Below, in pieces: positions 1 to 8,799 of a stretch of 64,000 nt of DNA. The stretch is from Mycosarcoma maydis. Lineage: Eukaryota; Basidiomycota; Ustilaginomycetes; Ustilaginales. The notes under the pieces were generated by a model. The model ran no database searches and was not told the origin of the DNA. It saw nothing but the letters and a program-made list of their open reading frames with translations. Location of the stretch: assembly GCF_000328475.2 (NCBI RefSeq), contig NC_026489.1, forward strand, positions 586,985 through 650,984, written 5' to 3'. A program made the position numbers and the translations under genes. How positions within the stretch are numbered: the first letter of the stretch is position 1; every line of letters starts with the position of its first letter.

Positions 1-838
1 GAGAGTGCTGTCGACTTTTGAGCGGGGGCGTGGTGCACGGCGTAGCGCTGTCGCGGCTGTCGCGGCTGATGGTTTTGAGGTGCAACTCGATGGGCGTGGA
101 TTTGCTCGAGTGGCTGACTGGAGTCACAGGAGCAGCGACGAGCGCAGGCGCTGGCTGTGTTTGCATGGTCGACGATTGCGCTGTGCCAAGAATGTCGGGA
201 TGAACGCCACTGTTGCCGAGCGCTTCGATGGTCTGGGATACTGTGGGAAGTTGGGAGGCAGCTGAGATGGGCGAGGTGGAAGATGGAGATGTGGACGAGG
301 GTAGGGGACAAGATATGGAGGAGGTAGGTGGCAAGGTGGGCTGGCCGAGACCACGACTTTGAGCGTGGGCTTGTGCAGCGGCTGTGCTACCGGAAGCGAG
401 CGCAGAGTGCAGCTTGAGGGCCGAGGTGCGCTCTCGTTCGGCAGCAGTTGAATCCGAGGCTTCCATGAAAGGCTCGGGCGCCTGCTGTTGTGAGTCCCAC
501 TTTGCGAGGCTCTTGAACTTGCCATTCGACTTGCTGAGTTCCTGCAAGTTGGCGCCGGTCAAGTCGAAAGATCTGCGAGAAGCGCGGGATGCGATGCGAG
601 AGCCGATGGCAGGTCTTGTGCTACCAGACTGTGCGCCCTTGGACGATTGATTTTGCGCACGAGGAAGGGGGGAAGAAGACGAGGAAGATACGCTTGCGAG
701 ACGGGCTAGCATTCCGCGAGCGGCAGCAGAGCCGGGAGCACGGCGAAAGGGGTTGGAGCCAATGAAGCGTGACTGAGTGGATAACGGAGTGGACGGCTGC
801 GCATCCTGCGCGCTAGTATCGGGATGCGCTGACGGCAT
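1..838 (-). CDS. Unrecognised Ser/Pro/Ala-rich protein, 5' part only
   Basis: An open frame on the minus strand starts at an ATG at 838 and runs without a stop off the left edge, so about 279 codons of the N-terminal part are visible. The start has an A at -3 (CAACATG). The protein begins MPSAHPDTSAQDAQPSTPLS and is low-complexity, rich in Ser, Pro, Ala, Thr and Gln. It has basic patches (for example SRIASRASRRSFDL near residue 85) and a short more ordered stretch, NLQELSKSNGKFKSLAKWDS. I see no signal peptide, membrane segment or catalytic motif. It looks like the disordered N-terminus of a larger regulatory or scaffold protein, but I do not recognise the family. The unbroken frame and C-ending codons support it being real; an intron beyond the window is possible. 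Confidence 0.6.
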   Translation of the reverse strand, partial: MPSAHPDTSAQDAQPSTPLSTQSRFIGSNPFRRAPGSAAARGMLARLASVSSSSSSPLPRAQNQSSKGAQSGSTRPAIGSRIASRASRRSFDLTGANLQELSKSNGKFKSLAKWDSQQQAPEPFMEASDSTAAERERTSALKLHSALASGSTAAAQAHAQSRGLGQPTLPPTSSISCPLPSSTSPSSTSPISAASQLPTVSQTIEALGNSGVHPDILGTAQSSTMQTQPAPALVAAPVTPVSHSSKSTPIELHLKTISRDSRDSATPCTTPPLKSRQHS

Positions 839-1541
839 GTTGGAGTGGGTGGATGTGCAGCTGAATCTGGGCGAGTGGCGTAGTACGGATGGGCAAGGAG
901 GCTGACAAGCTAGCTTTCCACGAGACGGTCGGTCGGGTTGCACGACCGATGGAGCGTGATGATAAGAGGAAGACGCAGGTGGGGGTGTTCGGTCAGATAT
1001 GATGCTGCGTGAGGGACAGAGGCATGCAGTGTTTCCCTGTAGACTCTTGCGCCTTTCGACGACGATCTTGTGTGGAAGGAAGAGGATGCTGGATTGAGTT
1101 TAGGTCTTGTCTTGGCGGCGCATGCGTAAACTCGATCCTACGAAAGCACACAGTCGCGCCAATGCGCAGAGATAAGCATTCGGAAGAAGCTCGTAGTCTT
1201 GGCTGCAAATCTGGGCCGAAAAGAAAGAGAGGGCGTGGAAAGGTTAAGCGCGGTGCGACAAAGTCGACGAATGAGCTGGCAATGAGTTGACGCGGATAGT
1301 ACGGATGAGGTTGGACAGAGTCTTGCTCCGTGGGTATCGATGCCGAAGCAAGACGGTGCGAGACGGTGCGAGACGAAACGGTCCAAGACGAGCAAAAGAC
1401 AAAACCGGAGCGTAGAGGATGTTGGTGGAGAGAGTGATGGAGGGTAATGAAAGAAGGGGGGATGCGATGGTGTTGCAGCGAACCGTGTTGATTGCAACGT
1501 CAGAATCGCCGTTTTGATTGACCGATGCTGAGCGACGCTGT

Positions 1542-1587
1542 CTGTGCTGTGCTGTGCTGTGCTGTGCTGTGCTGTGCTGTGCTGTGC
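1542..1587. repeat. Pentanucleotide repeat (CTGTG)n, about 9 copies
   Basis: Uninterrupted 5-bp units, 46 bases in total, upstream of the left-edge gene. Likely a polymorphic microsatellite. Confidence 0.9.
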
Positions 1588-1725
1588 TTTGTTTTACGTT
1601 GCTGATTTTTGTCTTGGCATGGTTGGCGGACAAGTGATGCGTGATTGACAATCACGAATTGTTTTGCGTGTGTCAAAACTTGTCACACTGCGCTGCACTT
1701 TGCTTTGGTGGTGGCTGTTGCCCCT

Positions 1726-1728
<3 letters not shown>

Positions 1729-1758
<30 letters not shown>
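1729..1758. repeat. (CA)15 microsatellite
   Basis: Thirty bases of perfect CA dinucleotide, 140 bp from the pentamer repeat. Confidence 0.95.
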
Positions 1759-1760
<2 letters not shown>

Positions 1761-2003
1761 CGTGATGCATCTCATGCTCGAAATGCAACAAGCGATTCGT
1801 GATTCTAGAGCGAGAGCTTTGCTTTGACCGTCATTGTCTTCGTGTCTGCGCTGTCGTACATTACCTCTCTCCCGTCTGCAGGTTGCAAGCGGTGACGCAC
1901 CTGCAGAAAAACTTGCTCCTCGCTTAGACCCTCATGACTTATCCACCTAAACGCTCTTCCTGGTTGTTTTTGCTTGCGAAGCATCACATGCTACAGCGCC
2001 TAG

Positions 2004-2059
2004 CGCCTCGCGCCTCGCACCTCGCACCTCGCACCTCGCACCTCGCACCTCGCACCTCG
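2004..2059. repeat. Heptamer tandem repeat, 8 copies
   Basis: Eight consecutive 7-bp units: two CGCCTCG followed by six CACCTCG. The units differ at two positions between the two classes, which suggests local slippage amplification. Confidence 0.9.
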
Positions 2060-3200
2060 TGTTCCGCGGGTCAAAAGAGCTTGTTCTAGCTGTAGACTCT
2101 AGCGTGCAATCACTGCACACAACTCTCAAGCAAACGTTAACTATGTCCTTGCGCATTTGACCAAAGCAGCACGGAACTGGTATCGATCGTCCATGCCACC
2201 TTGCCATTCTCGTGTTTTGGGTACGGCGACCTTGCAAACAAGGTGACTGACTGCTGCTGGTAGCCTCCACTTTGGGTACTCCCAAGCCACGCTGACGTAG
2301 CCTTGTCGAGGTTGAGGCTGGTCGAGCAACTAGCTTGCAATCTAAGATGTGCCTCCAGAGATGATAAGAGCGACCGACACAGACAGGAATGCACACTGCT
2401 CACCCACCACACACCGCTACAACTCACCCAGCCGATCGAGCTCGAGACATTCGTGATTCGTGATTCGCGATGAGATCCTTGTAACCCAAACCGAGCGGGT
2501 TTCCAAGTGCCGTTTGCCTTAGCGCGCAAAGTCATGGCTTATCATGTGTGGTTGTGCATATGCTTCTCTCGCTTACCTCGACCAACACATCGAGCGGGGC
2601 CCAATCACTAAGTTAGTCGTGAAGGTGGCATAAACACCGACCCAACCGCCTTTGGCTTTGCCTTTGAGAAAGGCGAAGATGGGGTTGGATCGACGTCAAT
2701 CGCAGCATCCAAAGCTGCGATTTTGCAGTAAGTTACAAAAAATCACAAAAGGGAGAAAAATCGAAAATTCAGAAAAATCGAAAACGGCTCCCATCGTGGT
2801 TCACGAATCGGTGAAGTCATCGATTCGCGATTGTCTCGGTTGGATCGGTTCGCTGCACGCTTCGATATTTGATGGTTTTTAGTCAAAGAAATCTGTGTTT
2901 CGTGGATCGCCGCCTCATCGCTTTCACTAGTTGCGCATCGGGAGAGAGGTGAATGGATCGCGCTTCGTTTCAACATCGGGGCATCTCATGCACACTCGTG
3001 ACTCTGACCGAAGCGCCAAACAAAGACGGTACGATCTGTGAATGCAAGATTTACTAACAACCGTGAATGCTTTATGATACAAGTACAGATGCCTGTAAGG
3101 TGCATGTCGGGGCAGAAAAGAACAGAACAACACAAAACAACACAACGGAAGAGAACAGAAGCGTGACTATAGAACGCCCTACGTCTACCATCTGGTTGGC

Positions 3201-4307
3201 TTAGCCGGCGGCAGACGGATCGGTAACACGCACGATCTTGGAAAAGTCTTGCTCCAGCGCTCGCTCCTCGGCCTCGCGCTCATCTTGGCTGTCAAGGTAG
3301 TGGTCGTCGTCAGCAGCCGCCTCGTCGGCGATTCGATCGAGTGTGCCCTGAATACCGCCTGCCTCGTCGAATCGTTTCTTGAGCTCCTCCTTTTCCAATC
3401 GATCTTCTTCTATCATCTTGCGGCTCAGCTCGTTCACCTCTCGCGCGTCCTTGCACTCGCGATACGCTCGGATCCACCTCGCATTGATCTTGGGAAAGTG
3501 CTCGCCCCACCCAAATTTAGACAACAGTAGCCTTCCCTGCGCTGGCATCGAGCACACGTAGAAAGCGGCTGCGAGTGCTTCGACGCAGTTGAGCTTCATC
3601 GGCTTTCCATAGTTGACCGGGTTCGTGGCGATCATATGAGGAAGCAGTCGTTCGTTTGGACTCTTGAGCTTGCCAAACGGCACCTCGTCCAACCGCGCCC
3701 AGCTGCATTCCACTACCGCCACTCCGTTGTCCGCAATAATATGGGCATCGGCGGGTGACAGCGTCTGTGTGGCGTTCGGCGTGAGCACGATGCCGCGAAA
3801 CTTTTGTCCGACACGCAACTCCTGGATGAGGCCTAATCGTGAAAGCTTCTTGCCTGAGCAGCGTTTTGGGTCGCAGTGGTTGAAGTCCCACATCGCCACG
3901 GGCACGTCGATCGATTCCACATCGCTGCCACCATCCACCGAGTTGTCCTCGCTGTCCTCTCCTTCGCTCGTGTCATCCTGCTCTCCGTCGCTAGACTCGA
4001 TCGCACCTCGTCGCCTCGGTAATCGCTCGGCCCCCACATCCTCTTGATCGCTGTCGCTTTCATCGTTTTCAGCGTCATCGCTGTCGGCGTTTTCTTTGTC
4101 ACTCCCTCTTCGTCTGGGCTTGTCAATTGCGCTGTCCGGCCTCCAGCTGTCGGTTTCGAATGCGGATGTGTACCGATCTACCAAGCTACGCCCTCCACCT
4201 CGACCACCTCGACCACCACGCCCTCGGCCTCTACCAGCTCCTCCAGCTCCTCCAGCTCCTCCGCGCCCGCCCTTGCCACCTCTTGACAATGTCGATGGCT
4301 TTCCCAT
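3201..4307 (-). CDS. TSR3: 18S rRNA aminocarboxypropyltransferase Tsr3
   Basis: 368-residue single-exon protein. The family transfers the aminocarboxypropyl group of S-adenosylmethionine to the hypermodified pseudouridine of 18S rRNA late in 40S maturation. Residues 1-40 are an RGG/GRG-rich tail, followed by an acidic Asp/Glu/Ser-rich linker to about residue 130. The conserved core begins around MWDFNHCDPKRCSGKKLSRL and continues through IADNGVAVVECSW, LLPHMIATNPVNYGKP and LNCVEALAAAFYV, all typical of Tsr3. A charged helical tail with RKMIEEDRLEKEELKKRF follows. Yeast Tsr3 also has an acidic tail but lacks such a marked N-terminal RGG block, so here the core is preceded by two low-complexity regions. 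The gene diverges from isocitrate lyase across 1.4 kb. Confidence 0.93.
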   Translation of the reverse strand: MGKPSTLSRGGKGGRGGAGGAGGAGRGRGRGGRGGRGGGRSLVDRYTSAFETDSWRPDSAIDKPRRRGSDKENADSDDAENDESDSDQEDVGAERLPRRRGAIESSDGEQDDTSEGEDSEDNSVDGGSDVESIDVPVAMWDFNHCDPKRCSGKKLSRLGLIQELRVGQKFRGIVLTPNATQTLSPADAHIIADNGVAVVECSWARLDEVPFGKLKSPNERLLPHMIATNPVNYGKPMKLNCVEALAAAFYVCSMPAQGRLLLSKFGWGEHFPKINARWIRAYRECKDAREVNELSRKMIEEDRLEKEELKKRFDEAGGIQGTLDRIADEAAADDDHYLDSQDEREAEERALEQDFSKIVRVTDPSAAG

Positions 4308-4813
4308 GGTGTGCGACTAGGGCTTGTGAAAGCTAAGCAAGCTTGGCAACCATTTCCTCGTCGGCTCTCAACACCTACCTACATACAAGTCACGAGTCAC
4401 GAATGTCTGTGCGGAAAATTCCGAATCTCGGAAATCGGCCCAAGACGTTCAAGATACTCGCACGATAACACCCGAAAACCCTTAGTCCATGAAAACCGAC
4501 TCGGATTTGCCAGGACGAGAGCTGACAGGCTTGGAAACCTCGAAAATCCGTTTGGAGCCGCAGACGTTCGCCTTGCTAAACATACTTGGCTTGCTCCTCG
4601 ACTTGGTCTTGCCGTTCTGGTCGGTCATTCGCTACAACGCCGAGACGTAGCACTCTGTCCGCCTTTACAGCAGCCCCAAACAGAGTGCGTGAGATCAAGT
4701 CGTATCGAGTGTTGCAGTATTATACACGCTCAAGTGGATGAGTGAGGTCCAGATTGTGCTTCGGGACGGTTATGACTAGCATTGCCTGACTGCAACCGTC
4801 ACGAGTTGCAAGT

Positions 4814-4860
4814 GGCTTTCAGGCTTTCAGGCTTTTAGGCTTTTAGGCTTTCAGGCTTTC
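4814..4860. repeat. Nonamer repeat GGCTTTCAG / GGCTTTTAG, about 5 copies
   Basis: Consecutive 9-bp units alternating between GGCTTTCAG and GGCTTTTAG in the spacer between TSR3 and isocitrate lyase. Confidence 0.85.
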
Positions 4861-5529
4861 ACGCTCGCTTGCTCTCAGCGATTGTCGCACAGCCGTGACG
4901 CTTCCGGACGGATCGGAGATTATCTCGAAAAAAAAACCAAAGGCACTTGAGCGGTGTGCGGTTACCCATTTTTGTGTTGCCTTCTCCACATCCACACGCG
5001 GAACTGCAGGCTCAGCAGGGCCGGTTTCTGGGCAGCACACCGCGTCACCGGACCAGTCTACTTCTTCCAGACCGTCGCTCGACGGTGTAAATCTGCGAAT
5101 GACTCACGCGATTCTCAACGTCAACCACAGCGGCAAGTTTGCGGGGATCGAGGCGCTAGAAAGCCACTGTACGCTGCTGCACTTGTCGCTCTCCTGTCGA
5201 GATGCTCGCAACTTCTTAGGCCCTGCAAGCTTGAACCCTTGTCCAGCCAAATTTCAGATTCACACTCATGACTGCGCAAGCCGCTTGCGCCGATGGGTTT
5301 CAACGCTGAACTAGCTCGAGTTGCTAGGAGGTGTATCACGATCCAAATTTCGGTCCTGTGCCACTCATGCCTGTATCCGGCATTGCTCAGTTGATTCGCA
5401 CCGGCTCAGCGTATACAGCTGTGCAAATGCATTTTGCATCCTTGTAAACCACGTCCGCTAACGGCGATCTCCTGAATGTTCCGCCGCTGATGCTTGGGTG
5501 ACATGGCTTGGCTCGAACAGGCCAGCTCA

Positions 5530-5535
5530 TATATA
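5530..5535 (+). promoter_or_regulatory. TATA-like element upstream of isocitrate lyase
   Basis: TATATA at 5530-5535, about 185 bp before the ATG. The pyrimidine-rich leader that follows (5575-5660) fits a highly inducible gene. Assignment is by position and sequence only. Confidence 0.4.
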
Positions 5536-5719
5536 CTTTGAACCTGCTTGATCTGCTTTGTTTCCAGTACCACCATCACCCATTTCTTTGGTTCCCTCCA
5601 TCTAGATCGTCATCTGTCGATCTCATTCCCTTTGCTTCCCCGCATACATCCATCTAGAAACCCGACAAATCCAAGTTGCTCTCTGCATCTTGGCCAACTC
5701 CCATTGACTCATCACAATC

Positions 5720-7315
5720 ATGGCTGACCAGGAGCTTAAACAGTTCGCCGAAGAGGTCGAGGCAGTCAAGCAGTGGTGGAAGAGCCCGCGCTTCGCCCAC
5801 ACCACGCGTCCCTACACTGCCGAGCAGGTCGTCTCGAAACGAGGCACGCTCAAGCAGACGTATCCCTCGGATGTGCAAGCCAAGAAACTCTGGAAGTTGC
5901 TCGAGGACCACGCTTCCAAGGGTACCACCTCGCACACGTATGGTGCGCTCGACCCTGTGCAGGTAACGCAGATGGCCAAGCATCTCGAGACGGTCTACGT
6001 TTCGGGCTGGCAGTCGTCGTCGACCGCCTCGTCGACCAACGAGCCTGGTCCGGATCTGGCTGACTACCCTTACAACACGGTGCCGCTCAAGGTGGAACAT
6101 CTCTTTATGGCACAGCTCTTCCACGACCGCAAGCAGCGCGAGGAGCGAACCAACCTGTCGCCCGAGCAGCGCGCCAAGACGCCTGTGATTGACTACCTGC
6201 GCCCCATTGTCGCCGATGCCGACACGGGTCACGGTGGTCTTACCGCTGTCATGAAGCTCACCAAGCTCTTTGTTGAAAAGGGTGCCGCTGGTATTCACAT
6301 TGAGGACCAGGCTCCCGGTACCAAGAAGTGCGGCCACATGGCTGGTAAGGTGCTTGTGCCCATCCAGGAGCACATTAACCGTCTCATTGCCATCCGACTT
6401 CAGTACGACATTATGGGCGTCGAGAACCTGGTTGTCGCGCGAACCGATTCGGAGGCGGCTACGCTCATCACCACCAACGTCGACGAGCGTGACCACTCGT
6501 TCATCCTTGGTACCACGCACACTGAGCTTGAACCCTTGGTCGACATCTTGAACCGCGCCGAGGCCGAGGGTGCCGATGGCCCCAAGCTCATCGCTCTCGA
6601 GGAAGAGTGGCTCGCCAAGGCACAGCCCGTCCGCTACGGTGACGCTGTGGCTGCCGAGCTGGAGAAGAAGGGCAAGAAGGCCGAGGCCGAGGCCTTCCGC
6701 AAGGAGGTGGTTGGCCTTTCGCTGATCAAGTCCAAGGCCAAGGCCAAGAGTCTAGGAGTCGACATCAACTTTGACTGGGACGCCTGCCGAACTCGTGAGG
6801 GCTACTACCGCTACCAGGGAGGCACCGACTGCGCCATCAACCGTGCCATTGCTTTCGGCCCTTACGCTGACCTGCTGTGGATGGAGACCAAGTCGCCCAT
6901 CCTGGCACAGGCCAAGGAGTTCTCCGAGGGAGTCAAGGCGGCGCGCCCCCACCAATGGCTGGCGTACAACCTGTCGCCATCGTTCAACTGGGACGCTGCC
7001 AAGCTGAGCACGGAGCAGATGCAGAGCTACGTGTGGGACCTGGGCAAGCTCGGCTTTGTGTGGCAATTCATCACGCTAGGCGGTCTGCACTCGAACGCCT
7101 ACATTTCGGACCTCTTTGCCGCCGGCTTTGCCAAGGAAGGCATGAAGGCATACGTCGAGCTGGTGCAGCGCAAGGAGCGCGAGATTGGCTGCGATGTGCT
7201 CACGCACCAGAAATGGTCGGGCGCCAACTTTGTCGACGCGTGCCTCAACACTGTTCTCAAGGCAGCCTCAACGTCGGCCATGGGCAAGGGTGTCACCGAG
7301 ACCCAGTTCAAATAA
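5720..7315 (+). CDS. ICL1: Isocitrate lyase (glyoxylate cycle)
   Basis: 531 residues, one exon. The enzyme cleaves isocitrate to glyoxylate and succinate and is needed for growth on acetate, fatty acids or other C2 sources. The catalytic hexapeptide is in [11 protein letters not shown] with the active Cys at residue 204. The upstream [12 protein letters not shown] segment binds Mg and substrate, and IHIEDQAPG and [15 protein letters not shown] are also family hallmarks. The fungal insertion between the two catalytic halves is present around residues 270-350. Length is close to other fungal ICLs (about 530-560). The C-terminus ends TQFK, not a canonical SKL-type peroxisomal signal, so cytosolic location is plausible. 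Strong C-ending codon bias suggests high expression. An in-frame antisense ORF of 288 codons (5654-6520, minus) is a codon-bias shadow. Confidence 0.97.
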   Translation: MADQELKQFAEEVEAVKQWWKSPRFAHTTRPYTAEQVVSKRGTLKQTYPSDVQAKKLWKLLEDHASKGTTSHTYGALDPVQVTQMAKHLETVYVSGWQSSSTASSTNEPGPDLADYPYNTVPLKVEHLFMAQLFHDRKQREERTNLSPEQRAKTPVIDYLRPIVADADTGHGGLTAVMKLTKLFVEKGAAGIHIEDQAPGTKKCGHMAGKVLVPIQEHINRLIAIRLQYDIMGVENLVVARTDSEAATLITTNVDERDHSFILGTTHTELEPLVDILNRAEAEGADGPKLIALEEEWLAKAQPVRYGDAVAAELEKKGKKAEAEAFRKEVVGLSLIKSKAKAKSLGVDINFDWDACRTREGYYRYQGGTDCAINRAIAFGPYADLLWMETKSPILAQAKEFSEGVKAARPHQWLAYNLSPSFNWDAAKLSTEQMQSYVWDLGKLGFVWQFITLGGLHSNAYISDLFAAGFAKEGMKAYVELVQRKEREIGCDVLTHQKWSGANFVDACLNTVLKAASTSAMGKGVTETQFK

Positions 7316-8799
7316 AAGCCAGCTCAGCATGTACAGTACACTCTCCTCTTTCTAACTCTCACTCGTGACTGTTTCTTCGCGCCTCCTTTACGATTGATTG
7401 ATGTGCACCAGTGTGAGAGAGAGCACAGTGATTTGGCTCTGTGCGGGTTACGGGCAAGCAATGCATCGAATTTGTCCGACTTCCGACTTCCGTCTTGTAT
7501 CGCTTCGGTCGAGGTCTGCGAGCTCCGATGGCAGCTGAATCGTGATTGTAGTTGACCGCTACAGCATGACTATTACTATTCATATACTGTAGATCGGAAG
7601 TTTCACGCTTGAATTCGTACTATCTAATATAATAATATTCTGCAGACTCACAGCTCGGTAAAAAAAGTAACGCTACCTAACTCACGACTGACTTAATGTA
7701 GTTATTTATTTTTGGAATCGTCGATGAATCACGGTAAATTGCGCTCGATGGTAGGCATTCGTGATTGTAGGTCAGCCGCGAGCATACGCTGCACATGTGT
7801 CTGACTTGCACAAATCCGTGATCCCTTACCCGAACTAACTCAACTCAGATCCAATGCCGCGGATGCTGTTAGCATATTTGAGTGCTTTCAGCCGAGCGGA
7901 GCGCGGACAAAATCACAATCTTTGAATGCCGCCGCGGAATCATGCAAGATTCGTGATTTGCTCACCTTAGCCGTTTCGTGATTGGCGATTGGTGGTTGGT
8001 GACTGTCCTGCGCGTTGGGCGTTGATGGCAATCAGGAGTTGCTTGGCACCAGGTTTGTCAGCATCAGGTTCCTCGGCATCAGGATCCTCGGAAATAAGTG
8101 TTTCGCTTTCGTGCCAATCTACGATCTGTTGTGTCATTGGCAGGCTTTGGATACACCGAACCTATCGATAAGATACGTTCCTGGCGTGTGTCGAGAGGAA
8201 GAGCCAGACTGGGCAACACTGCATCCAAGCAATAATCCGTCTGCTGAGATAACCCCGTTCATAGTCGCGAATCCCAAAGTAGTCGTTCACGCTTCATGGT
8301 TGGCCCACGTGGAGGCAGATCCAGAACGCATGACAAAAACTCCTGTCAAGCCTCTTGCTCCCCTCCGTCTTCCGAACCTGCATACGAAACGAGCTGTGAC
8401 ATACTCGCCGAACAACCACACTCTTCAATCTCTCGCAGGCATCACAGGCATCACAGGCATCACAGGCATCACAGGCATCACAGGCATCACAGGCATCACA
8501 GGCATCACAGGCATCACAGGCATCACAGGCATCACAGGCATCACAGGCATCACAGGCATCACAGGCGCCGCGGATGTCGCATGGAACATCACCTCGCAAC
8601 AACGCAAGCAACGCATTGGCATCTCCTAGCGTCAAAGTGAAATACCGACATCAGATCCCGAGGCAGCGCGCTTTCGGGTTTCAAACATAAATACAACCTT
8701 GCTCGCTCGCCCCTCCTTCCGATTGAGCTCTAAACCCATCCTCTGCCAATCCTCCCCCTGCCTACTCACATCCCACTCCAAAAGCGTGGGGCGTTTCTC
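7316..8799. other. Intergenic region with a 9-bp minisatellite
   Basis: No gene called. Scattered single CGTGATT-type motifs occur (near 7543, 7763, 7953, 7976). A 14-copy 9-bp array lies at 8441-8566. A possible TATA-like ATAAATA at 8687-8693 is about 110 bp before the ABC transporter start. A 204-codon ORF spanning the array (8015-8629) is judged spurious because the repeat is open in several frames on both strands. Confidence 0.55.
8441..8566. repeat. 14-copy 9-bp minisatellite (ATCACAGGC)n
   Basis: Exactly 126 bases of identical 9-bp units, preceded by a partial CAGGC at 8436-8440. As a multiple of three it stays open in frames on both strands, giving Gly-Ile-Thr, His-His-Arg and Asp-Ala-Cys type repeats. 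It lies about 235 bp upstream of the ABC transporter ATG. Confidence 0.95.

Larger units (their letters stand above)
839..3200. other. Intergenic region with several short tandem repeats
   Basis: No convincing gene. It separates the start of the left-edge gene from the 3' end of TSR3. It holds a CTGTG pentamer run, a CA run, a heptamer run (each listed separately), paired TCGTGA cores at 2451 and 2458, and an 8-bp inverted repeat (AATCGCAG at 2698-2705, CTGCGATT at 2715-2722). An A-rich stretch lies at 2735-2785. The short ORFs here have no recognisable features. Confidence 0.6.
4308..5719. other. Shared divergent promoter region of TSR3 and isocitrate lyase
   Basis: No gene recognised. It contains a direct TCACGA pair (4390 and 4397), a nonamer repeat (4814-4860) and a TATA-like element for isocitrate lyase near 5530. 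A 139-codon ORF at 4895-5314 has no recognisable features and is not called. Confidence 0.55.

Noticed and set aside
4895..5314. 139-codon ORF between TSR3 and isocitrate lyase
   Set aside because: No recognisable motif, mixed codon use, and it overlaps the likely promoter.
5654..6520. 288-codon ORF antisense to isocitrate lyase
   Set aside because: Same codon-bias effect; the sense protein is a clear enzyme.
8015..8629. 204-codon ORF with a Gly-Ile-Thr repeat
   Set aside because: The repeat comes from the 9-bp minisatellite and is open in other frames on both strands. The flanking residues are not protein-like.
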